Assembly (NCBI RefSeq): GCF_037975245.1
Contig: NC_092582.1
Location: 5,496,001-5,560,000, forward strand
DNA length: 64,000 bases
DNA from: Apostichopus japonicus
Taxonomy: Eukaryota; Echinodermata; Holothuroidea; Aspidochirotida; Stichopodidae
Direction of reading: 5' to 3'
The position numbers and the translations under genes are program-made. The notes beneath the pieces were generated by a model, which was not told the DNA's origin, ran no database searches, and saw only the letters and a program-made list of their open reading frames with translations. Below are positions 54,301 through 64,000 of the stretch, in pieces (the stretch's first letter is position 1; every line of letters starts with the position of its first letter).

Positions 54301-57082
54301 TCAATAACCCTACTGTAACTCAAGCAGCATTGAATGCACTATCACTCAATCTTAAGTGACTGCATGCTCCAGTGACCAAGCTTAATAAGAACCCCTGGAA
54401 CTCTGTGTGCAAGTTACTTGTATAACACTGATGTGTTTATACAGCAGCAGCATTGACTACCAGAGACCACATCAAGTAAGTTGTTCTAACTCAGCTGTGC
54501 TACAGTACTAACCTCAATTGAAGATTGTGACACAACCTCATCCTTCAACAATCTGTCAACAAGCCTCTCTTGTCCTCTTGTCATGACCCATCATGACCCA
54601 ACTATCGTCAGTACAAATTGGGTGCCATTTTGAGTCCAACCCAGCCCAGGCTGTGAATGTTATTGTTGGCAACTGTGGAATGTCCTTCAACCCATTCTTT
54701 GTATTCTACAGCAGACTGAACACTGTACAAAAAAACCTTACAATGGCAGCATTACTGTACTTTGTAAGTAAATTTTAGGATTGTTTGCTTAGGAATGAAA
54801 AAGTGAACACTCTTTTCCAATTTTGTTAAAAAAAGAGAAATTGCTGTTACTTTTCTTTGTTTTTTCTTTGATTTTTTTTATATTTTTTTTTAGGTATGAT
54901 GGAGATTATACCAAGGTACACAATCTGTATGATGAAAAAGTCTCTTAAATATGCTGGTCCATTTGGTCTTGCTGCTATTTTGTGTGGAAGCATTTTCGTT
55001 GATCGAAGTAAACCTGAGAAAGCTAAGCAAGCCATGGAAGACACTATTAAAATTATTCTCAAAGAAAAGGTACAGACTTTGAATTCATAGTGACAGACTC
55101 GAGACTTGTAATTTTTGAAGGGCTATATGCACCACACAGTGGTTTACAGTAGGTTGTACCTTCGCCTGATGATTGTGTTGGCGAGCCATTGGATCTTAGC
55201 GGTTAACTGGCTAGAGACGACCTTTAGTCAACTGAGTTTGTCTTTAGTTTGTACAGAACTTTATTCTCATGAAATTACAGGCATGAAACTTTCTCAGCAG
55301 GCTACTGTACCTACATCGCAGAGCTCTTAGACATCAGAGTGTACATCTTAAGAGTAACCGCTAACACAATTTCATGAGGGTTCACATAGTTTAAAAAAAT
55401 AACACTAATATGCATATCACAAAGCAAGTGTACATCCAGTACAGTATAAGTACAGTGGGACAAAAGTGGGCGACTTCAATATTTTAACAGATCGTAGGTT
55501 TTAGCTCAATTTTTTTAAATCCTGTTGAAGTGTCATAACAAATTTAATTTAATAAGGTCTGACAGACAATGGTCTGTAATATGCTTCTCGAACTATTCTT
55601 TCACTTTTCAATGTCCATATTCAGTACAACTTAACCTACAGTCACTGTTTGATACTGTACAGTATGTGTAGTAATGATATGGTTGAGTATATATTCCCCA
55701 CAGGTGAACCTGTGGATGTTTCCAGAAGGACACAGAAATATGATGAAACAGAGAGAAGACCACATGCTCCCATTTAAGAAAGGCGCTTTTAACATCGCTG
55801 TGAAAGCACAGGTACAGGAAAGCAATTAAGTTCAGTAAACTAAACTACAGTATATAACCTTTTTTCTCAAGAGGTCAGCTGCATTTCATGCAAAGGTAAG
55901 CATCCAGTCCTTGCAAGATCCCAGCAAGACTTTCTGTCCTCCTAAAACTGATGCAAATATTCTCAGACACTATAGAATATATATACCGTAGATGTAGACT
56001 CAATGCAATATATTGAAATTGTGAAGTAAATAGTCATTATAGTTCATGCATTTTTCAAGTTCAAAATTTAAATAACATCCCTACTCTCCTGACACACAAG
56101 AAAAAGCACTGATGAACTTTGTTCATTCTAAAGTTTATTTTTTGTTTCTCATTTACAACAGATTCCAATCGTTCCCATTGTTCTGTCATCTCAGGAACCA
56201 TTTTTCAGTTTCAAGCACAGGCGATTTACTTCAGGTACAGTAACAATTCTGAAAGAATGTTATCAAGGAATTTATTTTCCTCTTTGGTTTTTCTAACCTT
56301 GTGGAGTTCTCATCATCCCTGAGTGTCTTGCAATTTTTAAATTTCTCTTTCCATTTCACTTTTTAAAGCCACTGACTTTGTTTGTAACATAATCCCCAGC
56401 CGGGAAAACTTGAACATACAAAATATCAATTTGTCGCAATTGTGTTCATAGTACTTATACTGCAAAGTATGTTGCAAATTTGCGATGCTAACAGCAGAAG
56501 TGATGTCATCAAGGACTAAAAGGTAAAGACACTGTGGCTCTGTAGCGTAGTTTGCTTGATCAGTTTTCACCAGCATGAGAAATCTTGAATCCAGGCAAAC
56601 TTTCCCCATACTGTACTTTGTGTATGCATTGAAGTTTATGATATAATTCCTATAAGTAACATTGCCAATACAAACACCATTACATGGCCTAATAGTACAC
56701 ACCGCTGTGTACACTAGCAAACACACCTACAGTACTTACTGTATCCTAACTGGCCTCGCCTCTAGATTGCATACTGCAGCAACATTGATGGCATGATGTA
56801 ACCATTATTATCATCAACAAGCAAACTTGCATCATTGGCAGGCCATAGCAACGGGCCATGAAGTGCAACTTCATGAAAAAATGCCCTCTTTAAAATCGTC
56901 AAAAGTTAAAACCATTGTTCATTTTCTTTATTCCAGGTACACAGAATATAGAAGTTCTGCCCCCTGTACCGACCGAGGGTCTCACCCTGGACAATGTCCC
57001 AGAGCTGTCTGAGCAAATACGAAAAGATATGATAGAGAGTTTTGTCCGCATCTCTCCAAACCTTCAAAGCAATAGTTCTTGA
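51359..57082 (+). CDS. AGPAT1: 1-acyl-sn-glycerol-3-phosphate acyltransferase (AGPAT1/2 type), isoform A
   Basis: The enzyme acylates lysophosphatidic acid to phosphatidic acid in the ER membrane. Exons: 51359-51564, 53976-54112, 54894-55069, 55704-55811, 56162-56234, 56937-57082 (TGA), giving 281 aa (human AGPAT1 has 283). The first exon encodes two hydrophobic segments around FRRTIIFYTKYILYLN. Family blocks follow: NHQSSVD (the HX4D catalytic dyad), GSIFVDRS (block II), MFPEGHRN (block III, normally FPEGTR), LPFKKGAF and IPIVPIV (block IV). The end, VLPPVPTEGLTLDNVPEL, is close to AGPAT1 rather than AGPAT2. All phases agree. The Thr-to-His change in block III is unusual. A second first exon at 53151 gives isoform B. 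Confidence 0.93.
53151..53377 (+). CDS. AGPAT1: Alternative first coding exon of AGPAT (isoform B N-terminus)
   Basis: ATG at 53151 opens 75 codons plus 2 nt before a GTAAGG donor, the same phase 2 as the upstream first exon, so both can join the shared exon at 53976. The peptide starts MPLTNAQTSFFHLSWDEL, then has hydrophobic stretches with FYCKYYIFNGGF and ends PWNSDKNVR. It aligns with the other first exon (FYTKYILYLNCF ... RPGHRDNLTR), so the two look like duplicated versions of the membrane-anchor exon. Spliced to exons 2-6 it gives 288 aa. The reading frame stays open upstream of the ATG to 53061 without another ATG. Confidence 0.75.
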
Positions 57083-57146
57083 AGCGTGCATTCCTCGTCT
57101 TTAGATTTGAAGTGGTCAGCGTGTTCACACAGGATGGCATCAGATC

Positions 57147-57710
57147 ATGGCTCTCTGTGTGAATCGGTTCCAACGATCGGGAAGAACTCTCTACCAGAGG
57201 AAACTCTGTGAGAATGCCTTTCATGATCAGCTCCATTTCAGTTCCTGTCTGATTCTGATTTTCGTGTTTCTTTCAGTACTATATGTCATGTACGATCGGT
57301 GCAGTAGCGCATTGGTCCACAGAGCTTCCACGAGGACCAAACCACAATTCACCAGAACCCGTCCCTCAAAATATTATTTTAAAGCTGTACTGCAACTTGG
57401 ACTATTGTTGTTGAAAGGAGACTTAAAAACCTTTAATATAACTTTTCTGACTTCTAGCAACCCATGGCAAATATTTCACGACCCACAATTATGGAGGATG
57501 TGCCCCAAATGCAGAAGGTTGCTGTCGAGCAAAGTATTATCTCCCTACTTTAAGCGCTCTGTTAATTTCTCAGGGCATTATAATTTGGGGCTTGCAGGGA
57601 ATAATTTTAAGTTCAAATTTTGTGTAGTATTTTTATCAAAGGCTCTGAAATTTGTCACCTACAGTATAAAAATGATAAATTATGCCCTGGCTTGTGAATG
57701 CGGCTATTGA
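57147..57710 (+). other. 187-codon ORF in the AGPAT 3' UTR, unrecognised
   Basis: An ATG 65 nt after the AGPAT stop opens a 187-residue frame, long for this AT-rich DNA. It has one hydrophobic segment (CLILIFVFLSVLYVMY), several Cys (RMCPKCRRLL) and basic stretches. No known domain was recognised. It may be chance, a downstream cistron or a recent 3'-UTR extension. Confidence 0.3.
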
Positions 57711-60700
57711 CATAGATATAACAAGGAATAGTGTGGGTTTTGAGAAGCCATATTTTCAATGTGAACATGTGAGCCAAAAAATGTTTTTGTTGAAAATAAG
57801 AGCTGTAAGTTACAGACATGGAGAGCCGTCCAAGTGATAGAACCGCATCTTGATCTAGAGAAGAGATTTCTTGTATTGTTTGTAATGTAGTGCTGTACTT
57901 CTAGCAATGTAACCAACTAATCACTTATATTTAATTGATATCAATTAATTAAAGTTCCTTGTTTTAATGAATTAATCTGACTTCCTTTCCGATCAACTCA
58001 CTGTGCAATCTTTTATGAAAGCTTACAGGTTTTATGTTGCAAGGACTCTCACTAATAATTAACCATTTCTTGCATCTCTTATATGAAATGAATGCAACAA
58101 AGAAAAAAAGAAGAAAAAAACACAAGTTTTTACCTTTCAAAATAGAATTCACAGAACCATGCTACAGTTACATGTTGAGTAGATCTGAAGAAATACCCAA
58201 TTGACTAAACTTTTCATCCCACAGTAGTCCATAAAAATGTGGCATTATTTGTGAACTTTAATTTTCAATCAATGTTTAAGACCAATATTTTTTAGCAGAG
58301 ATGCTCTGTTTACAGACTTGGCAGTTACTGTATTTAGTGAGATCCTCCAGTATATTGCACACAATGTGATACATGTATAAAGCTAATTTTGTATCTGTTC
58401 TTTGCACGTTTGATACACAGCTCTGACTGCACAATCAGCAGTCAATGAAAATACATATATGACGAAGTTGATCGATTAGTTACATCTAAGAGATAATATA
58501 AAATATTTCAATTTGTCTACTATTCCTGTGACCTAGAAGAGTAAAGATTCAGATCTGCGAATAGCAATTGCAAGGACATGCATGGCTACACAGTGTACAA
58601 AAACAGTTAAAACAGGGTATTGCACTGTTAGACCTTTGTGTTTTGTAAATTTCTAAAATTCAAATGATCATTGGAATTTGCTTCAATTTATGCCACCATA
58701 CCAATCAACACCTCCAAACATTTTTTTTCCAGTTTTTCTTTATTGTTCTCGCTTTTCAAACTTATGATCAATAATTTCTTTTGTGAATTAGGTAATAGAA
58801 ATTAGTCAAAATCCTTGGTGGTCCAGAGTTGCTGTGTGCTTTTAAAAAGTGCATAACGACAACCATTTATAATTGTAAAATTCTTTTCACGTGAGTTTTT
58901 GTTTTGTTGTGTGTAGTGGGAAGAAATGATGTGTTAAGAATTGAGAAACCTTGTTTTTAAAAGTTATATAATTTTTTAAACTGATGACTTTAGAGAAGTA
59001 AGTAAAGGTATTTTAGAGAAGACTACAGTATGTTTTACAACTGTCTACTGTAAGTATGATATACAGTTATACTGTAAACTTAACAGAAATAATCAAATAC
59101 GTAGGGTGATCTGTGTGATCCATAAATCTGAAGTCCAACTTTTCATATGTTTGGTAAACTTTGGTGTACTATACTTGTAACATTATGAATATTTTATCCT
59201 ACAGTAATATTAACTAATAGTGTTTGAGCGTAACAGATGATTCAAATAATACTGTAGCTACAGTCCCTTCTAAAGTTAAATGCTATGCAAATCCCACCAA
59301 ACTTGAATGTTTTGTTCAGTCTGTTAGGATGTATATACTGATCATTAAAAATGTTGCAAAGTTGGACCCATTCTGTCATGGAAGGACTCATACACTGTGC
59401 ACCCAACAGAGAGCTCAGTAAAGTATGTTTTAGGCTTATATGTTCCGTACATCACTAGTACTTGACAAGCAAACCCCAACACTGTCCGGTTGGTAACCTT
59501 GGGTATTTTCGAATTTACTTACCGGTCTTCATATGAAATGTGTACTGTACAGTACTCCTATGTACATAGTCTTCTACCCAACAACATTGGTATCGTTGTT
59601 GCCTCTTTCAAGAGCTCTTGATAAGTTTTTATTATTATTTATGGAGTCAGAGGAATGAAGTAAATAGACCAAACCTGTGTGTGATTTCACCGTTATTTAT
59701 AGTGTCTCGCTAGATAACTTTAATAAGATAAGTTTAATGAGAACGTCCGAGTGTTGCCTTTCATTTATTGACCCCGAGAGCATAATGTGTGATATATGCC
59801 CAGCAATGACAGAATGGTTATACTGTAAACAGCAACACTGTAGGTACAGTACTGTATTGTAAAATGTTGTGCATACAATTACATACATCCAATATGGATA
59901 ATAAATGTTTCATAGATGTGTGCATGTTACAGGTACTGTACTGTAAGTGAAGATTTTAGATTTTGATCTGATGTACAGTATTCAAAGGGATAACTCTAAT
60001 AATAATATACATACTAAACTTGAACTAAACAAAGCAATGACAGTCCAAGTTAGCAATGTGTCATTGGGTCTACAGTACAGCACGTACTGTACGGTACAGT
60101 ACTGTAACTTGTTTTTAAAGTCACTTCAATAAAAATTCTGAAATTCAAATGATGAGTATATACTAGCTTGGTTGCATCCATTCTCAGTCCCTGTCTGAGA
60201 GAAATAATTGCATGTTTAGCATACTCTGATGCCAGATAAAGTGTCTGTTCAGTGCGGTGCAGTATCTAACTGTACAGTACGTCTCAGCAATGGAGGAAAA
60301 AACAAAATGGGGATGAATCAGTTATGTTGTCTTAAATTTTAGACTTTAGCAGAAGATAGGAGCTGAGCTTTATTCTTTTGAAGCTTGAGACTTCACGATA
60401 AATTAGGGCAAGTTTCCTGCACAGTTTACAAAGTAAGTGCACAGTACTGTAGGTTTAGTAATCTTAAGTCTTGTCTTGTCTCAGCTACTGTATAATGTAT
60501 TGTATCTGATGTGAACTCTCTAAATATTGCATAATTTGTGGTAAATTTATTTTTATAATGTTATCTTATTTAAGCTTTCAGCAACACAATCTCACTAACA
60601 ATGCTTTATGTACAGTATGTACAGGAATTAATGTATTAATCTAAATGGCCAGCACAGCATAAAGTCAGTTCTTTGCAGTAAACTGCTGCATTAGAAGTTC

Positions 60701-61319
60701 CGTATAGTGCATTACTGAAATGAATTGTACAAAGCATTTCAACCTACTGTACTGTGTTTATTTGTTGCTCCCTGACCAAACTCAAGTGGTAGGCCTATTG
60801 TACTCAGTGTGGTACATTATACTGTAGACAGTATCTCTAGAGTTCAATGGAAGTACTGTACAGGGACCTGTTTACTACTTACAGAACACTGCATGTTCAA
60901 TTAATATGTATTACACTTTCCATGTTTTGGTTATTGTGAGCAGTTCAACAATATATTTACATTTCCAGCCAGGCATTAGTACACCTACGTAGTACTGTAG
61001 TCCTATGCAATGTGTCTCTTCTCATCTGTGCAATGTCATCTGTACTCTCATTTCAATAGCAATCATTGTTTAACAATAAACTAAATATGTGAACTTAAAC
61101 CAATGTATTGTCTTTTATATACTGTACTGTAGCAGACATGCAGCATTGCTACTCTGTACTACTTACTGCACACAGTGCACAGACGCACAGTAGAATGTTA
61201 ACAATGAGGATATACTTTAGGATACACAAAGATGAGAACAGTTTTGATTCGTTACCAGAGGCAAAAGGAATCTATGCAAGGTGATAGCATGTGTGTGTGT
61301 GTACATGTATGTGACACTT
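57711..61319. other. AGPAT downstream region rich in TACAGTAC-type words
   Basis: No gene recognised. The stretch is AT-rich and unusually dense in the self-complementary words TACTGTACAGTA, GTACTGTAC and ACAGTACTGT, for example 60070-60110. Confidence 0.5.
57948..57953 (+). terminator. Possible AGPAT poly(A) signal
   Basis: ATTAAA about 866 nt after the AGPAT stop. Further AATAAA hexamers occur near 60128 and 61074, so the 3' UTR may be longer. Tentative. Confidence 0.2.
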
Positions 61320-61800
61320 GCTTGTAAACATGATAACTCAAAAAGTTAATGGTGGATTAACTTCATTCTTGGTATGTGAATCAGTGTTATTGAGTACAAG
61401 AAGCCTATTGTTTTCTCTGAAGTTCAAAGGTCATTCAGGGTCAACAAAGGTCAAAGTCTGAAAACTTTGTGAACACGATAACTGATAAGTACATCTTTGT
61501 TGAACTTCATATGTGGTATGCAAATTCAGCTTGTTAAGTACACTGTACAAGAACCCTTTTGAAATTGGTGGAGGTTTAAGTCATTTGCGGTTAACATACA
61601 AGTGAAAGTCTAAAAATCTTGCAAACACGATAACACAATCTATACATTTTTCTTGAACTTCATACTTAGTATATAGATCTACAGTAGCTTGGTGAGTGCA
61701 AGAATCCTTTTGAAATTGTCAGAGGTCAAAGGTTACATGAAGTCAAGAGGCAACAAAGTCTGAAAACCTTATACAACATGATAACTCCAAAATTAAAGCT
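61320..61800 (+). repeat. DR4-bearing repeat family, locus 3
   Basis: Three to four diverged units of about 140 bp containing AACACGATAACT, TTGAACTTCATA and AAGGTCAAAGTCTGAAAA. AGGTCA-type half-sites at 61428, 61438 and 61448 are each separated by 4 bp. A DR1-type pair lies at 61723-61735. Confidence 0.65.
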
Positions 61801-62767
61801 ACAATTAATCCAATGCTATGATTTTCTTTAGTGAACATAGTTTGGTCAAATTCAGTTCAGATTAGTTCTGTGAGGGGGCTCTATAGGTTTTCAACGAACA
61901 TACCTGGCATCCAGGTAATGATATCTGCTTCAGAGACCATACTCTTGCTTTAATGTGCACTAAAACCTATCAGCTTCTGCTCTCTGAACTACAATGAGTC
62001 AACAGGTTATCTGAAATGGGCACAAACTGGCTCAAGGGGTCAAACGGTTATTTCAAATGGTGGAAAACTTGACCATTTTCTCAAAAATATTTCACAGTGT
62101 ATACAAAATGTCACGTTATAATGCTCAACAATTATTTAAGGGAATCGCTAGCTGAAAACTGGTAAAATGTGTCTACATTTCACATAGGAAGACTGTCCTT
62201 TCTGGATGTTGAAACATTTTGGTTTAAAATTCTGTACTGTAAAATCCTTATGAGTGAATGACATGGTTGATGCCCACAAGGGATTGCTACAAATCTTTCC
62301 TGGTTCTCACTTAATTCTTTAATTCACTTTAATTGCTCTACATTAGTCAGAGAGTTACTTTGAATTTTGAGCACATTGTATGGCAAGTAATCACAAAGCT
62401 AACTGGCATTCTGGTTAAATTACTGTATTTGTTGCATCTCCCCACCCCTCTCCTACAACATTTACATGACAAACAAGTGGGGGGAGGAATGGGGGGGGGG
62501 AGATTGGTGATAATTGGATCACAAAAATCTCCACATGCTTGCAACTGGAAGAAAGACAATCACAATGTCACTATATGTTTCCTGAATTTCAAAGCATAAA
62601 CCATATCTACTATACATATATTTCCTGCACTCCAGAAGTCATGAGGAAATCGGGAGGAGGCTTCATTCCACCTGTTTACAGACTTTACAGTATTAACCAT
62701 TACAACAACTACTAAAGCCTCTCTAGCACTCAAGACTGCCCAACATTCTCAACTTTACTTTTATTTT
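61801..62767. other. Unannotated stretch before the palindrome
   Basis: No gene, RNA or clear repeat recognised. A G-rich tract (GGGGGGGGG near 62494) is the only notable compositional feature. Confidence 0.5.
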
Positions 62768-62910
62768 GACGAGTTGCACACTTACTACCATCTCGACAAG
62801 ATGACAAAATTCAGAAAATTGATGCATTGACGAGATCCGTTATCTCGTCAAAACGACAATTTTCTGAATTTTGTCAACTTGTTGAGATGGTAGTAAGTGT
62901 GCAACTCGTC
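62768..62910. repeat. 143-bp near-perfect palindrome (fold-back element)
   Basis: Two 69-bp arms (62768-62836 and 62842-62910) flank a 5-bp centre CCGTT. Arms differ at only a handful of positions. Outer ends read GACGAGTTGCACACTTACTA and its complement. DNA or RNA from here would form a long hairpin. Confidence 0.9.
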
Positions 62911-63030
62911 AATTTGCAGAAAATTGTTGCATTGACGAGATCCGTTATCTCGTCAAAACGTCAATTTTCTGATTTTTGTCACGTTACCATCTCGTCAACT
63001 CGTCAATTTGCAGATAATTGTCGTTTTGTC
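62911..63030. repeat. Second, imperfect copy of the fold-back core
   Basis: The centre GACGAGATCCGTTATCTCGTC recurs at 62934-62954 with imperfect arms of about 31 bp. Further CTCGTCAA and TTGCAGA.AATTGT words follow, so the palindrome has been partly duplicated in tandem. Confidence 0.75.
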
Positions 63031-63251
63031 AAGTTGGTAACGCGTCAATGCAATGTCCCTTCTACGCTTCCGTAAATAGAATATATGTGGCTGCACTGAT
63101 AGACACTGCAGCTGCTGTCTTTAAATATCAGATCATGGTAACCAGTAACCACTACATATCTCAATGGCAACATGGAAAGTCAAAATGTGGAATGCCAACG
63201 TGGAATGTCAATGTCAACGTGGAATGTCAAAACCTGATGTATAGTGTTTAG

Positions 63252-63450
63252 ATCGCTTCTCGGCCTTTTGGCAAAGATCATGTGTAGTACAGTATCTGTT
63301 CCCTTTCGAGGGGAATGGTGATGCACACCCGATGATGATCACACAGTCACAGTCCCGATGCAAGGGGACTGGGGTTGAGAGCGGATCAGTCGTTCGGTAG
63401 TTTGGTTTTTGTGCCCAGGTTCTTTCCTGGGCAACTTTTTCTTAAAAAGA
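63252..63450 (+). mobile_element. U2 snRNA-headed SINE-like retroposed element
   Basis: The element starts with the exact U2 5' end ATCGCTTCTCGGCCTTTTGG. It then matches U2 through the branch-point pairing region (GTGTAGTA ... ATCTGTTC) with two substitutions and a 5-nt insertion. Next comes GGAATGGTGATGCACACCC, like the U2 3' end. An unrelated body follows, with hairpins CAGTCCC/GGGACTG and GCCCAGG/CCTGGGC, then CTTTTTCTTAAAAAGA. TGTTTAG occurs directly before (63245-63251) and after (63451-63457), a 7-bp target duplication. It is not a functional U2 gene because most of U2, including the canonical Sm site region, is missing. Confidence 0.7.
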
Positions 63451-63457
63451 TGTTTAG

Positions 63458-64000
63458 TGTAGTGCAACATGTCAACACCAGTTCCGTACCTTGAAGCACA
63501 TGTATGAATTATTACAATCGCCAGACTTACAGTATACAGAAAACTAAAATGTGTGGATGAATACAGTACTACAGTATAAAGTAGGGTCAATTTATCCTTG
63601 CATAGTGACTTTTGACTTGAGGTCTCAAGAGGTATGTACAAATCTATATCATTCTGGCGGAATCTGATCAAATTTCATTGAAATCACAGACTGGATCCAA
63701 AATACACAACCAAAGAGCAAATCAGAGAAATTGCCATTACTGCTAACCTTTAAAAGTATCTAGTCCAGCTTAAGAAGTTCTATTTTTGACTAATGAAATT
63801 TGAAAATACTACTACTGTACTGTAGAAGCAGCCTGATGAAACTGCATGTATGCAATTCCTACACATTCTGTACCATAACTGTGAAACTGAAGGAACAGGT
63901 GTGATGTCATAGTTGCACATTTACAGCATAATGTTCTGGTTTTTTTTTTTTTCAAACTTTGTTTCGATCTTGAATTGGATAGGGTTCCAACTTTTCTTCA
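63458..64000. other. Right edge, nothing recognised
   Basis: AT-rich sequence after the U2-headed element. No exon, RNA gene or repeat could be supported to the end of the window. Confidence 0.5.

Noticed and set aside
56337-56726. 129-codon minus-strand ORF in AGPAT intron 5
   Set aside because: Antisense, intronic, no family resemblance and no promoter-like context.
63252-63301. A functional U2 snRNA gene
   Set aside because: Only the 5' end and a 3'-like fragment of U2 are present, with an insertion in the branch-point region, an unrelated body and flanking target duplications.

Overview
This window is animal nuclear DNA: intron-rich, AT-rich by eye, with short coding exons bounded by GT/AG and long introns full of decayed repeats. 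The protein sequences, the dispersed TAGGCCTAG- and TACAGTAC-like words, and repeats common in echinoderm and hemichordate genomes suggest a deuterostome invertebrate. An echinoderm, possibly a sea cucumber, is my best guess; this is inference. No prokaryotic features, CRISPR arrays, tRNAs or intact transposon proteins were found.

Layout. (1) 1-17,065, minus strand: 19 phase-consistent coding exons of a long coiled-coil protein that I identify as CCDC18, with the 3' end beyond the left edge. (2) 17,066-17,940: a compact divergent promoter. (3) 17,938-23,270, plus strand: ribosomal protein RPL5, seven exons, the first holding essentially only the ATG. (4) 23,271-29,454: intergenic, with a clean hAT-type MITE and a repeat family carrying nuclear-receptor-like direct repeats. 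(5) 29,455-40,922, minus strand: SCYL3, a SCY1-like pseudokinase, complete in 11 exons; its introns hold a 90-bp satellite, a probable solo LTR and a MITE. (6) 40,923-47,177: a repeat-dense gap with nested elements. (7) 47,178-49,488, minus strand: three exons of a small basic protein resembling human C11orf98, first exon not found. (8) 51,359-57,082, plus strand: an AGPAT1-type lysophosphatidate acyltransferase with two alternative N-terminal exons. (9) 57,083-64,000: a long 3' UTR/intergenic stretch with DR4-bearing repeats, a 143-bp near-perfect palindrome and a short retroposed element whose head is U2 snRNA.

The genes are unrelated housekeeping functions: centriolar/coiled-coil, ribosome and 5S RNP, Golgi-associated pseudokinase, a nucleolar-type basic protein and phospholipid synthesis. 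They do not form an operon-like system. RPL5 and CCDC18 are also close neighbours in human (1p22.1), so their head-to-head arrangement may be an old linkage. The most unusual items are the U2-headed SINE-like element, the duplicated AGPAT first exons, the FPEGHR change in the AGPAT catalytic block, and two separate tandem duplications of exon ends within CCDC18.
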